A stretch of 39,712 nt of DNA, from positions 1-39,712 of the forward strand of contig JABMOS010000112.1 of NCBI GenBank assembly GCA_013203185.1, given 5' to 3'. Shown in pieces: positions 16,230 through 24,465 of the stretch. Source of the DNA: Fidelibacterota bacterium. GTDB taxonomy: Bacteria > Fidelibacterota > UBA8477 > JABMPR01. Within the stretch, counting starts at the first letter, position 1. Each line of letters starts with the position of its first letter. Both the position numbers and the translations under genes were made by a program. The notes below the pieces were generated by a model that made no database searches, was not told the origin of the DNA, and saw nothing but the letters and a program-made list of their open reading frames with translations.

Positions 16230-16817
16230 TTATCTATCCCTGGGCGGTGGTGCACCTGAACCAGGTCCCTGTCCGCGGGGTGGTGGTCTTCTATCCATGC
16301 CTTGAGCATCTGGATGGGGAGGTCTTCCTTCTTCACCCATCCCCTGAGGTGGTGGTGGCTGTGATCCCCCACGCATTAATTCACCAGCCAGTTCCTTCAA
16401 ACGAGCCTGCTGTTCTGGGGTACAAAGCGCATTAAGTTCGACGAAGTGACGGTACAATGCCCGATCCATGTCGATATGGATATTTGAAATATGATGTACG
16501 AGCATATCAGCTCGAGTTGAATCTTTTGCTGGATTGAAGGCCTCTGAGATTAGAAGTTCCATTGAATCAGCCAGAGATGACATGAGGGGATGCGTGTTAT
16601 CAAAATGCTGTTTTCTGATAGCGTGCATGGCTTCCGTTTGACTCTCCGTCAATCCCAGCTCAGATTTTAAAAAGCCTTCCAATCCCATAGGATACACAGA
16701 GTTATTAGGACCTGGTCTCTTTGTGAGAATCATGCTGGAAATAAGTGCCAGATTCAAAACGACCAATATGGCGATGGTAGTCTGCATCATTCTTTTTTGT
16801 TTTATAATGTCCAGCAT
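16230..16817 (-). CDS. Spy/CpxP-like periplasmic sensor, proline-rich tail
   Basis: About 195 residues: one N-terminal membrane anchor (about 11-32), an alpha-helical periplasmic region (45-150) with L-G-L-T-E-S-Q and C-T-P-E-Q-Q-A-R-L repeats like the LTxxQ motifs of Spy/CpxP/ZraP, and a Pro/Gly-rich tail (150-195). Such proteins often act with an ECF sigma factor as heavy-metal or envelope-stress sensors (CnrX-like). The ATG at 16817 has AAGGGGAG upstream; a GTG at 16838 would overlap the preceding gene. It is the third gene of the sigma/anti-sigma operon. Binding of a metal is not proven by the sequence. Confidence 0.75.
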   Translation of the reverse strand: MLDIIKQKRMMQTTIAILVVLNLALISSMILTKRPGPNNSVYPMGLEGFLKSELGLTESQTEAMHAIRKQHFDNTHPLMSSLADSMELLISEAFNPAKDSTRADMLVHHISNIHIDMDRALYRHFVELNALCTPEQQARLKELAGELMRGGSQPPPPQGMGEEGRPPHPDAQGMDRRPPPRGQGPGSGAPPPRDR

Positions 16818-16821
16818 TTTT

Positions 16822-17169
16822 TTACTCCCCTTCTTCACTTAACAAGTAGGTATCTGCGTAATTGAGACCGTACTGTGATGACAAATTTTCAATATAATCA
16901 GAACGACCTGTGGAGCTTGTCTCATTGGGAATGGCAATCCAGATCATCATGATCAGATTCAAGGCCACGAGGCCAATCAACATCCCAGGCTTCAGCACGC
17001 GACTCCACCACGCTTCAATAGATGGTGAATCATGATTGTCTTCATGCTCAATGCGATTTTTCAGGCGATCATAGAACCAGGGATCCATTTCTGGCGGTTC
17101 ATCCTGGTGAAATGCTTCCAGTGTCAGTTTTACCTGCTCCTGAATCTCATCATGGTTGCTTTTTTTCAT
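16822..17169 (-). CDS. Putative anti-sigma factor, single membrane segment
   Basis: A 115-residue protein. A polar, acidic N-terminal half (1-55) with W-F-Y-D-R-L-K-N-R-I looks like the short cytosolic segment of many anti-sigma factors, followed by one transmembrane helix (about 60-80) and a short outer tail. No zinc-binding ZAS motif is visible. The assignment rests mainly on position: 35 bases after the ECF sigma gene and four bases before the Spy-like gene. GAGGAAGCT precedes the ATG. It could equally be an unrelated small membrane protein. Confidence 0.6.
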   Translation of the reverse strand: MKKSNHDEIQEQVKLTLEAFHQDEPPEMDPWFYDRLKNRIEHEDNHDSPSIEAWWSRVLKPGMLIGLVALNLIMMIWIAIPNETSSTGRSDYIENLSSQYGLNYADTYLLSEEGE

Positions 17170-17204
17170 AGCTTCCTCAATTCTTCAACGCTTTATCCAT
17201 GCCC

Positions 17205-17759
17205 TCAAGGTGTGTAATGTCCCGAGAGGTGTTTTTTTAAATTTTTTCGTCCTCGATGGAGTAATCCCTCTATGGCAGATACTGAGGTGTTCATTATATC
17301 AGCAATCTCCTGATTGCTGTAATCCTCGTAGCTGCTCAAGGTGATGGCCACCCGCTGATTCTCTGGCAATTTTGCGACTGCCCAGGCTAATATTCGATTC
17401 CGTTCTGCATCCATGAGGTCAGTTTCCGGGGTAGAGTCATCAGCAACATCAACTTCACCTTCGGCACTGCCAATTGACAGCAGGGCTTTTACGGAACCCA
17501 ACCTGCGTTTACGATTCTGTTTCCGAATCAGATCCAGGCTCTTGGTCACAGCAATGCGATATATCCAAGTGGAGAGTTGGGCTTCACCCCTGAAATCATC
17601 CAAAGATTTATAGACCTGGATGAACACTTCCTGGGAAACATCCTGGGCATCCTCCCGGGATCTCAAAAAACGATAGCACGTACTGTATACCCGCTCCTGA
17701 TGATCAAGCACGACCTTGCGAAAATCAGTTTTATTTGATGTTGTTTGCTTCGTATTCAC
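17205..17759 (-). CDS. ECF-type RNA polymerase sigma factor
   Basis: A sigma-70 family ECF factor of about 184 residues. Region 2 (about 15-82) has D-A-Q-D-V-S-Q-E-V-F and F-R-G-E-A-Q-L-S-T-W-I-Y-R-I-A; region 4 (about 122-175) has L-P-E-N-Q-R-V-A and S-A-I-E-G-L-L-H-R-G-R-K. The GTG at 17759 is preferred: AGGA lies seven bases upstream and the length becomes normal. An in-frame ATG at 17828 adds a Cys-rich extension without a ribosome site, and that stretch reads as a zinc-ribbon-like peptide in another frame. It is first in an operon with the anti-sigma and Spy-like genes and divergent from the second Spy-like/CotH unit, its probable target. Confidence 0.88.
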   Translation of the reverse strand: MNTKQTTSNKTDFRKVVLDHQERVYSTCYRFLRSREDAQDVSQEVFIQVYKSLDDFRGEAQLSTWIYRIAVTKSLDLIRKQNRKRRLGSVKALLSIGSAEGEVDVADDSTPETDLMDAERNRILAWAVAKLPENQRVAITLSSYEDYSNQEIADIMNTSVSAIEGLLHRGRKNLKKHLSGHYTP

Positions 17760-17847
17760 TCCAGAATCCTGGTTTTCCTCAATATAGGGTCGTTCCACAC
17801 ATGGGACACAACATCTTTCCGCATTCACAGCCGTGGTGCAATTGATC

Positions 17848-17924
17848 TGACGTCAAGTATCTCAAAACCTTTTGCCCAAAATTAAAATAAATAAAAGTGC
17901 AAGGTTTGGGATTGGTAGACGTCT
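17848..17924. promoter_or_regulatory. Divergent control region with two GACGTC palindromes
   Basis: TGACGTCA (17848-17855) and AGACGTCT (17917-17924) are perfect 8-base palindromes sharing the GACGTC core, 69 bases apart, between the sigma factor operon and the Spy-like/CotH operon. They contain CGTC, a frequent -10 element of ECF promoters, but I find no convincing -35 AAC element at the right spacing. Confidence 0.35.
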
Positions 17925-17970
17925 CAAACAACAGACGAAACACTTGAAAAAAATGCAAAAGGAGCATATC

Positions 17971-18357
17971 ATGAAAACCAACATCCTGAAGAGAACCATA
18001 TTTCTAACCAGTTTATTGTTGATCACCACCGTCGGCCTGGCCCAACGCAAGCAGGGACCACCACCACAACCCTCAAGTCAACAAATCAATCAGATGATCG
18101 ATGACCTCTCCAGCGAACTGAATCTCACTTCCTCTCAGACATCCCAGATTAGCAATATTTTCAGTGAGCACTTTAACGAGATGAAATCTAAGAGAGGCAA
18201 AAAATCAGGGAGTAAACGCCCAGATCAAAGTGCTATGGAAGGCTCACGTCAGGAATTTGAAGCTCAGATTAAGCAGGTGCTTTCCCCTGATCAGATAACA
18301 GCTTATGAAAAATTCATGCGGAGTCGCGGTCCCCAATCTCAACGACCAAACCGATAA
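17971..18357 (+). CDS. Spy-like LTxxQ periplasmic protein
   Basis: A 128-residue secreted protein. The start at 17971 is set by AAAGGAG (upstream in-frame codons from 17872 are non-coding in appearance). A signal peptide ends near A24; the mature part is helical with E-L-N-L-T-S-S-Q (49-56) and V-L-S-P-D-Q-I (103-109), the paired LTxxQ-like motifs of Spy/CpxP proteins. It is a soluble counterpart of the membrane-anchored protein at 16230 and is the first gene of the unit with CotH and DUF1566 genes. Its role as a chaperone or sensor is inferred from the family. Confidence 0.78.
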   Translation: MKTNILKRTIFLTSLLLITTVGLAQRKQGPPPQPSSQQINQMIDDLSSELNLTSSQTSQISNIFSEHFNEMKSKRGKKSGSKRPDQSAMEGSRQEFEAQIKQVLSPDQITAYEKFMRSRGPQSQRPNR

Positions 18358-18381
18358 ACAGAGTCTCAGGGAGTAAATAAA

Positions 18382-19794
18382 ATGAAACGAATATTCTTTC
18401 TCAGTATGCTTCTCTTAGTATGCATACTCACAAGCTGTAATGACACCCTCACTGATCCATCAGTAAGTATGGATGATCTGGAATTCGAACCCACAGATTG
18501 GACCTCCGAATCTCACAGCAAAAGTGCAGATCCAAATTTTGAGGAGGTTTTTGACAATTCTGAAGTCAAAAGACTGGATATCGTAATCTCTGAAAATAAC
18601 TGGCAAGTCATGCTCAATGACATGACTGACCTTTATGGCGAGTTTGGTGGCAATGCAGGAGGTCCTCCAGGGGGAGGACCAGGAGGCGGTCCAGGGGGAG
18701 GTCTTGTGGAAACTGATAATCCGGTATTTATACCTGCCGATGTTTTTTACAATGATATTCAGTGGTACAAGGTCGGTGTCCGTTTCAAGGGAAATTCAAG
18801 CTTACAAAGTAGCTGGCAATCAGGCATTCTGAAGCTTTCACTCAAACTGGATTTCGATGAATTTGAGGATGATTACCCTCAGATCAACAATCAGCGTTTC
18901 TACGGATTTAAGAAATTAAGTCTCAAGAATAATTACGAGGATCAATCCTTCCTCAGAGAAAAAGTCACCGCTGAAATATTCAGGGATGCAGGGCTGGCAG
19001 TTTCTCATACGGCTTTCTATGAATTGTATATGGACACAGGTGATGGTCCTGAATATTTTGGATTATATACCCTGGTGGAAGAAGTGGATGATACGCTGAT
19101 TGAGACCCAGTTTGCCAACGATGATGGCAACTTATATAAGCCGGAATATGCTGGCGCCAGTTTTGAAGAAGGCTCATTTAATGAGTCTGATTTTACCAAG
19201 AAGACCAATGAGGATGACAATGATTGGTCAGATATTCAGGCGCTTTTTGAAGCACTCCATGCTGATACGAGATCCAGCAATCCTGAAGCCTGGCGGGCTG
19301 ATCTTGACAGCATTTTCGACACAGATGTGTTCTTGAAATACCTGGCTGTCAATACAGTGGTTCAAAACTGGGATACCTATGGACGTATGACCCATAATTA
19401 TTATCTCTATAACAATCCAGAGAATGGTAAACTGACCTGGATTCCTTGGGACAACAATGAAGCATTACAGGAAGGTAAAATGGGCGGCTCCCTGAATCTT
19501 GATTTTTCAGACCTCTCAAGTGGCAATTGGCCATTAATCGAGTACCTATATGAAGATGATGTCTATCGAAACAAGTATGATGCATACGTGAGTGAGACCA
19601 GGTCTACTGTTTTTGCCCCTGGAGAGATTCAGGCAAAATATGCTGAATATGGAGCTCTCGTGGAACCCTCTGCCACCAAGGAAAGAGCTGGTTTCACCTT
19701 TCTGTACAGCAGTTCATATTTTCAGAGTGCAATTTCTCAGTTGAATGCCCATGCAGATAATCGTGCCAGTGCAGTAGATAACTATTTAAACTAA
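18382..19794 (+). CDS. CotH kinase family lipoprotein
   Basis: A 470-residue lipoprotein (lipobox L-T-S-C, C19). The CotH-like region runs from about residue 62 to 450: V-G-V-R-F-K-G-N-S-S, K-K-L-S-L-K-N-N-Y, F-L-R-E-K-V, and W-I-P-W-D357-N-N-E, where the Asp matches the conserved metal-binding P-W-D of CotH. CotH proteins are atypical protein kinases that phosphorylate secreted or spore-coat proteins. A glycine/proline-rich insert (about 88-107) lies between early strands. It follows the Spy-like gene by 24 bases and precedes the secreted DUF1566 gene by 25 bases; that protein is an obvious candidate substrate, though this is only inferred. Confidence 0.88.
   Translation: MKRIFFLSMLLLVCILTSCNDTLTDPSVSMDDLEFEPTDWTSESHSKSADPNFEEVFDNSEVKRLDIVISENNWQVMLNDMTDLYGEFGGNAGGPPGGGPGGGPGGGLVETDNPVFIPADVFYNDIQWYKVGVRFKGNSSLQSSWQSGILKLSLKLDFDEFEDDYPQINNQRFYGFKKLSLKNNYEDQSFLREKVTAEIFRDAGLAVSHTAFYELYMDTGDGPEYFGLYTLVEEVDDTLIETQFANDDGNLYKPEYAGASFEEGSFNESDFTKKTNEDDNDWSDIQALFEALHADTRSSNPEAWRADLDSIFDTDVFLKYLAVNTVVQNWDTYGRMTHNYYLYNNPENGKLTWIPWDNNEALQEGKMGGSLNLDFSDLSSGNWPLIEYLYEDDVYRNKYDAYVSETRSTVFAPGEIQAKYAEYGALVEPSATKERAGFTFLYSSSYFQSAISQLNAHADNRASAVDNYLN
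18659..18703 (+). repeat. Short tandem repeat coding for Gly/Pro
   Basis: Imperfect 12-base units of the type GGNGGNGGNCCN inside the CotH gene encode a G-G-G-P repeat. Such runs can change length by slippage without breaking the frame. Confidence 0.5.
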
Positions 19795-19819
19795 ACGATA
19801 TCTTTTTGAGGAAGACAAA

Positions 19820-21388
19820 ATGAAAAAGCTATTCAGAGCCATGCAGCCTATCCTATTCAGCCTTCTACTATTATTCATGGGCAGTCAAAGTATTCTAGCT
19901 CAGTCATATAAAATCGTAGATACAGGTCAAACTACCTTTTACAACAACCAGAGTGCAATCAGTGAGCCGCAGCCGGGTGGGTCTTTTTACGGCCAGGATG
20001 CCTCCTTCATTGGCCACCAACCTGATTACACGGACAATGGTGATGGGACGGTTACAGATAACGTCACCGGTCTCATGTGGCAGCAAAGTACTGATCTGAA
20101 TGGTGATGGTGTTACCAATGTGAATGATAAGCGAAGTCAAGCTGAGGCAGAGGCGGGGGCAGACACCTTCAGACTGGCAGGCTATGATGACTGGCGTTTA
20201 CCTACCATCAAGGAGGCCTACTCCCTATTCATGTTCACTGGTGAGGATCCCAGCGGTTATGAAGGCACAGATACTGAGGGATTGACACCTTTTGTGGATA
20301 CCGATTATTTTGATGTGGCCTATGGCGACACAGATGCTGGTGAACGTATCATTGATGGGCAATATGCCAGTACAACTCTGTATGTAGGCACCACCATGAA
20401 CGGTGATGCCACCATGTTTGGAGTCAATTTTGTGGATGGACGCATCAAAGGTTATCCCACCGGCCCCATGCCAGGGCAAACCGAGGACAAACAATTCTAT
20501 GTGCTCTATGTTCGTGGCAATGAAGCATATGGTATCAATGATTTTGTCGATAATAGTGACGGGACTGTGAGTGATGTGGCCACGGGACTCATGTGGATGC
20601 AGGATGACAGTCAAATAGGTGTGGCCTGGGAAGCTGCTTTGGAGTATGCCCAAACCAAAAACGCAGAAAATTATTTGGGGCACAATGATTGGAGAGTGCC
20701 AGATGCCAAGGAGCTTCATAGTATTCTTGATTATTCTCGTTCACCCCAAACCACAAACTCAGCTGCCATTGACCCCGTTTTCAATTGTACGGTAATAACA
20801 GATGAGGGTGGTGATGAAAACTATGCCAGTTACTGGTCAAGTTCTACCCACGCCAACATGAACAATGGTGCCTGGGGGGCCTATGTTTGTTTTGGTGAAG
20901 CACTGGGTTTTATGGAGGAGCCCTTCCCGCCCTTTAACGTGTCCCTTCTGGATGTTCATGGTGCTGGTGCTCAACGTAGCGATCCCAAGGCAGGTGATGC
21001 AGATGACTATCCACAGGGTCATGGTCCACAGGGTGATGTGGTCCGCATCGATAATTTTGTAAGGTTGGTTCGTGATATCCAGAGTGCAACAGGCTTGAAT
21101 GACAAGCCGGAGACAGCGTCACCAAATTCATTCTCCTTGGGGCAGAATTATCCCAATCCTTTTAACCCCTCAACGACTCTTGAATACAAGCTATCTGAAC
21201 CAGGAGAACTTGCCATCAGCCTGTACAATCTCTCAGGACAGCGGGTGGCACAGCTTTTCGAAGGTCATCAAGGCAAGGGTGACCATTCACTTCTAATTGA
21301 TGGTGACAATTTTAGCTCAGGAGTATACCTGATTGTGTTGAAATCGGGGTCCACCCAAATCCAGCAAAAAATAACTTTACTTAAATAG
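19820..21388 (+). CDS. Secreted DUF1566 protein with T9SS-type sorting domain
   Basis: A 522-residue exported protein. A signal peptide (1-27) precedes two DUF1566 (Lcl-type) repeats, each starting with D-N-x-D-G-T-V-x-D and T-G-L-M-W (about 72-87 and 245-260) and continuing with D-W-R-L/V-P. The C-terminus (about 437-522) is a sorting domain with N-Y-P-N-P-F-N-P-S-T, closely like that of the GH16 protein. DUF1566 domains are common in surface and lectin-like proteins; no enzyme activity is known. It is the last gene of the Spy-CotH unit, which suggests it is modified or assembled with their help. Confidence 0.85.
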   Translation: MKKLFRAMQPILFSLLLLFMGSQSILAQSYKIVDTGQTTFYNNQSAISEPQPGGSFYGQDASFIGHQPDYTDNGDGTVTDNVTGLMWQQSTDLNGDGVTNVNDKRSQAEAEAGADTFRLAGYDDWRLPTIKEAYSLFMFTGEDPSGYEGTDTEGLTPFVDTDYFDVAYGDTDAGERIIDGQYASTTLYVGTTMNGDATMFGVNFVDGRIKGYPTGPMPGQTEDKQFYVLYVRGNEAYGINDFVDNSDGTVSDVATGLMWMQDDSQIGVAWEAALEYAQTKNAENYLGHNDWRVPDAKELHSILDYSRSPQTTNSAAIDPVFNCTVITDEGGDENYASYWSSSTHANMNNGAWGAYVCFGEALGFMEEPFPPFNVSLLDVHGAGAQRSDPKAGDADDYPQGHGPQGDVVRIDNFVRLVRDIQSATGLNDKPETASPNSFSLGQNYPNPFNPSTTLEYKLSEPGELAISLYNLSGQRVAQLFEGHQGKGDHSLLIDGDNFSSGVYLIVLKSGSTQIQQKITLLK

Positions 21389-21487
21389 TATAATTAGACC
21401 CAAATTGAAAATTGAAACTTGATTTATTATCTAAATTAAGTAACTACAACCCTGGGCTTGATCACAACAAAAAGGGATTAATACGCG

Positions 21488-22948
21488 ATGAAACGAATAA
21501 GTTTTTTGCTAGTTGTTGGTATGGTTTTTTTGGGGTGTTCATCCATAGCAGAGGATGCTGCTGGGGTTAAGAAATTTTCAACCAAGGATAGGGTGGTTTC
21601 AGTCTATACCACGGCTGAAAATACAGATTTACGGCTCTCTCCCACAGGTACGAAATCATTTGAACCAGCAGAGCAGGCCAGGGAAACTGAAATTTCCATT
21701 TGGGTAACCCCCGAAAAATCATTTCAGACCTTTTGGGGCATCGGTGGGGCACTAACAGATGCTTCGGCTGAGGTATTCGCAAAATTACCAGCTGATAAAC
21801 AGGAAGAATTCCTCAAATCCTATTATGATGTGAACGAAGGTATCGGCTACACACTGGCACGAGTACCCATTCACTCCTGTGATTTTAGCAGCAGCAGTTT
21901 TACCTATATTACTGATACTGACAAAGAGCTAAAGACTTTTAGCATTGATCACGATCAGGAATTCCGCATTCCTTTTATCAAGAGAGCCATTCAAGCAGCA
22001 GGGGGTAAATTACCCCTTTATGCCAGCCCCTGGAGTCCCCCACCCCATATGAAAAGCAATGGTGAAATGCTCCATGGCGGTAGTTTACTCCCTGAATATT
22101 ATGATTCATGGGCTCTGTATTATACGAAATTCATTAAAGCATATGAAGCTGAAGGCATCCCCATCTGGGGCATCACTCTCCAAAATGAGCCCATGGCAAC
22201 CCAAACCTGGGAGTCCTGTATCTACACAGCGGAACAAGAGAGAGATTTTTTGAAAAATCATCTTGGTCCCACCATGGTTCGTGAAGGATTGCACAACAAA
22301 AAAATTATCGTTTGGGATCACAATCGTGATCTCATAGCTGAACGGGCTCACACCATTTTTGGTGATCCTGAAGCATCCAAATATGCCTGGGGTATTGGGT
22401 TTCATTGGTATGAAACCTGGACAGGTAGTGATCCAAATTTTAACAATCTAAACAATGTGACTGAGTCCTATCCTGATAAAAAACTGGTCTTCACAGAGGG
22501 TTGTGCTGAGCGATTTATTGATGGTCACTATGAATACTGGCCCAATGCCGAGCGGTATGGGAACTCAATGATTAATGATTTTAATCATGGGACTGTTGGA
22601 TGGACAGATTGGAACATATTGCTGGATGAAACCGGTGGACCGAACCACGTAGGTAATCTTTGTTTTGCTCCTGTTCACGCCGACACTAAGACTGGCGAAT
22701 TGGTATACACACCTAGCTATTACTACATTGGTCATTTCTCAAAATTTGTTCGTCCAGGTGCCAAGCGCATCAGTACTTCAGCTAGTAGGACGTATATAGA
22801 AAGCACTTCCTTCCTGAACGAAGACGGTAAAATGGTCACTGTGGTTATGAATAGCACCGATGAGCCAATCGAGTATAAACTCTATATTGGGATGGAGGCA
22901 ATAACGGAGACCATCCAGGCGCACGCCATGCAAACGCTGGTGTACTAG
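21488..22948 (+). CDS. GH30 family beta-glucanase/glucosylceramidase-like lipoprotein
   Basis: A 486-residue lipoprotein (lipobox F-L-G-C, C17). The GH30 TIM barrel starts with Q-T-F-W-G-I-G-G-A-L-T-D-A (about 80-92). The acid/base is E234 in L-Q-N-E-P and the nucleophile E337 in F-T-E-G-C-A. The C-terminal beta-sandwich (about 405-486) is typical of GH30. Members of this branch include glucosylceramidases and beta-1,6-glucanases; beside GH3, GH128 and GH16 enzymes, action on beta-1,6-linked branches of laminarin-type glucan is the best guess. It follows the DUF1566 gene by 99 bases and may have its own promoter. Confidence 0.9.
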   Translation: MKRISFLLVVGMVFLGCSSIAEDAAGVKKFSTKDRVVSVYTTAENTDLRLSPTGTKSFEPAEQARETEISIWVTPEKSFQTFWGIGGALTDASAEVFAKLPADKQEEFLKSYYDVNEGIGYTLARVPIHSCDFSSSSFTYITDTDKELKTFSIDHDQEFRIPFIKRAIQAAGGKLPLYASPWSPPPHMKSNGEMLHGGSLLPEYYDSWALYYTKFIKAYEAEGIPIWGITLQNEPMATQTWESCIYTAEQERDFLKNHLGPTMVREGLHNKKIIVWDHNRDLIAERAHTIFGDPEASKYAWGIGFHWYETWTGSDPNFNNLNNVTESYPDKKLVFTEGCAERFIDGHYEYWPNAERYGNSMINDFNHGTVGWTDWNILLDETGGPNHVGNLCFAPVHADTKTGELVYTPSYYYIGHFSKFVRPGAKRISTSASRTYIESTSFLNEDGKMVTVVMNSTDEPIEYKLYIGMEAITETIQAHAMQTLVY

Positions 22949-22981
22949 GCAGGAAGATTCCTATAATCAGAAGGGTAACAG

Positions 22982-23545
22982 TTAGGTTCTTGCGCTCCCC
23001 ACCTTGTTTACCAGCAATGTGATTCCGGCAACAATCATCCATATGAGAAGGATGTACAAGAGAACAACTCTGGCGACATATCCCCCACTTATGGTATAAA
23101 CCACCATGTTGGATAAGGTGGGTATACTTGAGGATGCTATGAGGAAGACCAGGGTTGGGATAATATCCAACAATGCTATAGCAATAGCCACTATGGGGAA
23201 AAGCAAGGCAGATTTGGCCAGCCGGCTTCTTTCAGGTACCCGTCGTGCAAGCATTAAGCTTAATGAAAAAAAAGTAAGCATGAAGCCCGTCATTGAAATG
23301 AGATTCAGATTAAAAGTCCAGATAAATGCCTGCAGCTGACCCAGGTCCTCTAACTTTCTAAAAAATTCCTCAAATACTGATGCGTCAAATGAAAGCCAGA
23401 CCGTATTAAATTCGGTGGTTTCCACGCCCATTTTGCCAAATAATTGCACGATATAGGTGTAGACAGGGACAAAAATAAGCAACCCGAGAATAAGTATATT
23501 TCGATTGAGTTTTTTTGCCGGATTGTTCTTTAGGTATTCCATCAT
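22982..23545 (-). CDS. Hypothetical four-helix membrane protein
   Basis: A 187-residue inner-membrane protein not recognised as any family. Hydrophobic segments lie at about 16-36, 72-98, 108-136 and 152-180; the N-terminus is basic. GGGGAGGAAACATC precedes the double ATG at 23545. It is convergent with the GH30 gene and divergent from the DUF2161 gene, so it forms a unit on its own. Confidence 0.65.
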   Translation of the reverse strand: MMEYLKNNPAKKLNRNILILGLLIFVPVYTYIVQLFGKMGVETTEFNTVWLSFDASVFEEFFRKLEDLGQLQAFIWTFNLNLISMTGFMLTFFSLSLMLARRVPERSRLAKSALLFPIVAIAIALLDIIPTLVFLIASSSIPTLSNMVVYTISGGYVARVVLLYILLIWMIVAGITLLVNKVGSART

Positions 23546-23724
23546 GATGTTTCCTCCCCTTTTTACTTAAATTTTTTATCTCGCTTTAATTTTGTGTTGT
23601 TATCAATTGAATTTTCTCAGCTCTAGATATTACAGTTACATCTGGGATATTTCTTAACCAGCACTGGTGGTATCCAGAAGAAATGAGTGTTGTCTCAGTC
23701 AAATTGGATATCTTGGAGGCAATC

Positions 23725-24402
23725 ATGCAAGAAGTCGATCTATATCCTCCTCTGAAATCCTATCTGGAGGGACAGGGTTATGAGGTAAAGGGGGAAATCC
23801 TAAACTGTGATGTGGTGGCGCTCCGTCATGGAGACACCCCTGTCATCGTCGAGTTGAAGTTATCACTAAACTTGACCATCCTACTCCAGGCTGTGGATCG
23901 TATGAAAATTTCCCAAACTATCTACATTGGTGTCCCCATAGGTCTGGCAGTTCTCAAAAAGCGACGTAAACAAACCGTAAAACTCATGCGGATGTTGGGC
24001 ATTGGTTTAATTGTAATAGATCCTAAAGCAAAAATAGGCGGAGTAGATGTACTCTGTGATCCAGGTGAGTACAAACCTCGACAGGTCAAAAAGCACACCC
24101 AGAGACTACTGAAAGAATTCCAGGAGCGTGTGGGAGACCCAAATCAAGGTGGTACCAGTATGAAGCGTGGTCTCATGACGGCCTATCGTCAAAAGGCTCT
24201 GGCCATCTCTGATTACTTATTGATCCATGGAAATACCAAAGCCTCAATTATCGCAAAATCACTTGAGGAGCCTAAAACCCGTGCCATCCTTTACGACAAT
24301 GTATATGGATGGTTTGATCGACTGGGTAAGGGTTTTTATACCCTTTCGCCCAGAGGGATTTCTGAATTACCAGATTGGTTATCAAAGAGCGACTTCGATT
24401 AA
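23725..24402 (+). CDS. DUF2161 family PD-(D/E)XK nuclease-like protein
   Basis: About 225 residues. The N-terminal half carries a PD-(D/E)XK-type core: D in N-C-D-V-V-A-L-R (about 30-37) followed by V-I-V-E-L-K-L (43-49), as in DUF2161 'phosphodiesterase' proteins. The C-terminal half (about 150-225) looks like a winged-helix region. I choose the ATG at 23725 because TTGGAGG ends five bases upstream; an ATG at 23683 would add 14 residues but has only a weak site. Role unknown; such domains act in DNA repair, restriction or tRNA processing. It is a lone gene. Confidence 0.75.
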   Translation: MQEVDLYPPLKSYLEGQGYEVKGEILNCDVVALRHGDTPVIVELKLSLNLTILLQAVDRMKISQTIYIGVPIGLAVLKKRRKQTVKLMRMLGIGLIVIDPKAKIGGVDVLCDPGEYKPRQVKKHTQRLLKEFQERVGDPNQGGTSMKRGLMTAYRQKALAISDYLLIHGNTKASIIAKSLEEPKTRAILYDNVYGWFDRLGKGFYTLSPRGISELPDWLSKSDFD

Positions 24403-24465
24403 ATTAAAGCCTTGAAATTTTCACAAAAACCGCAATTTATGAGTGGCTTATCTACATCTCCCGGC

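Noticed and set aside
17760..17828. Cys-rich N-terminal extension of the ECF sigma factor
   Set aside because: Lacks a ribosome site, gives an abnormal length, and its cysteines are explained by a different frame; GTG at 17759 preferred.
17854..17967. Upstream extension of the zinc-ribbon-like minus frame
   Set aside because: Low-complexity, starts inside the ribosome site of the divergent Spy-like gene; only the last 20-25 codons look protein-like.
20225..20719. 164-codon minus-strand frame inside the DUF1566 gene
   Set aside because: Shadow caused by codon composition; the plus strand has signal peptide, repeats and sorting domain.
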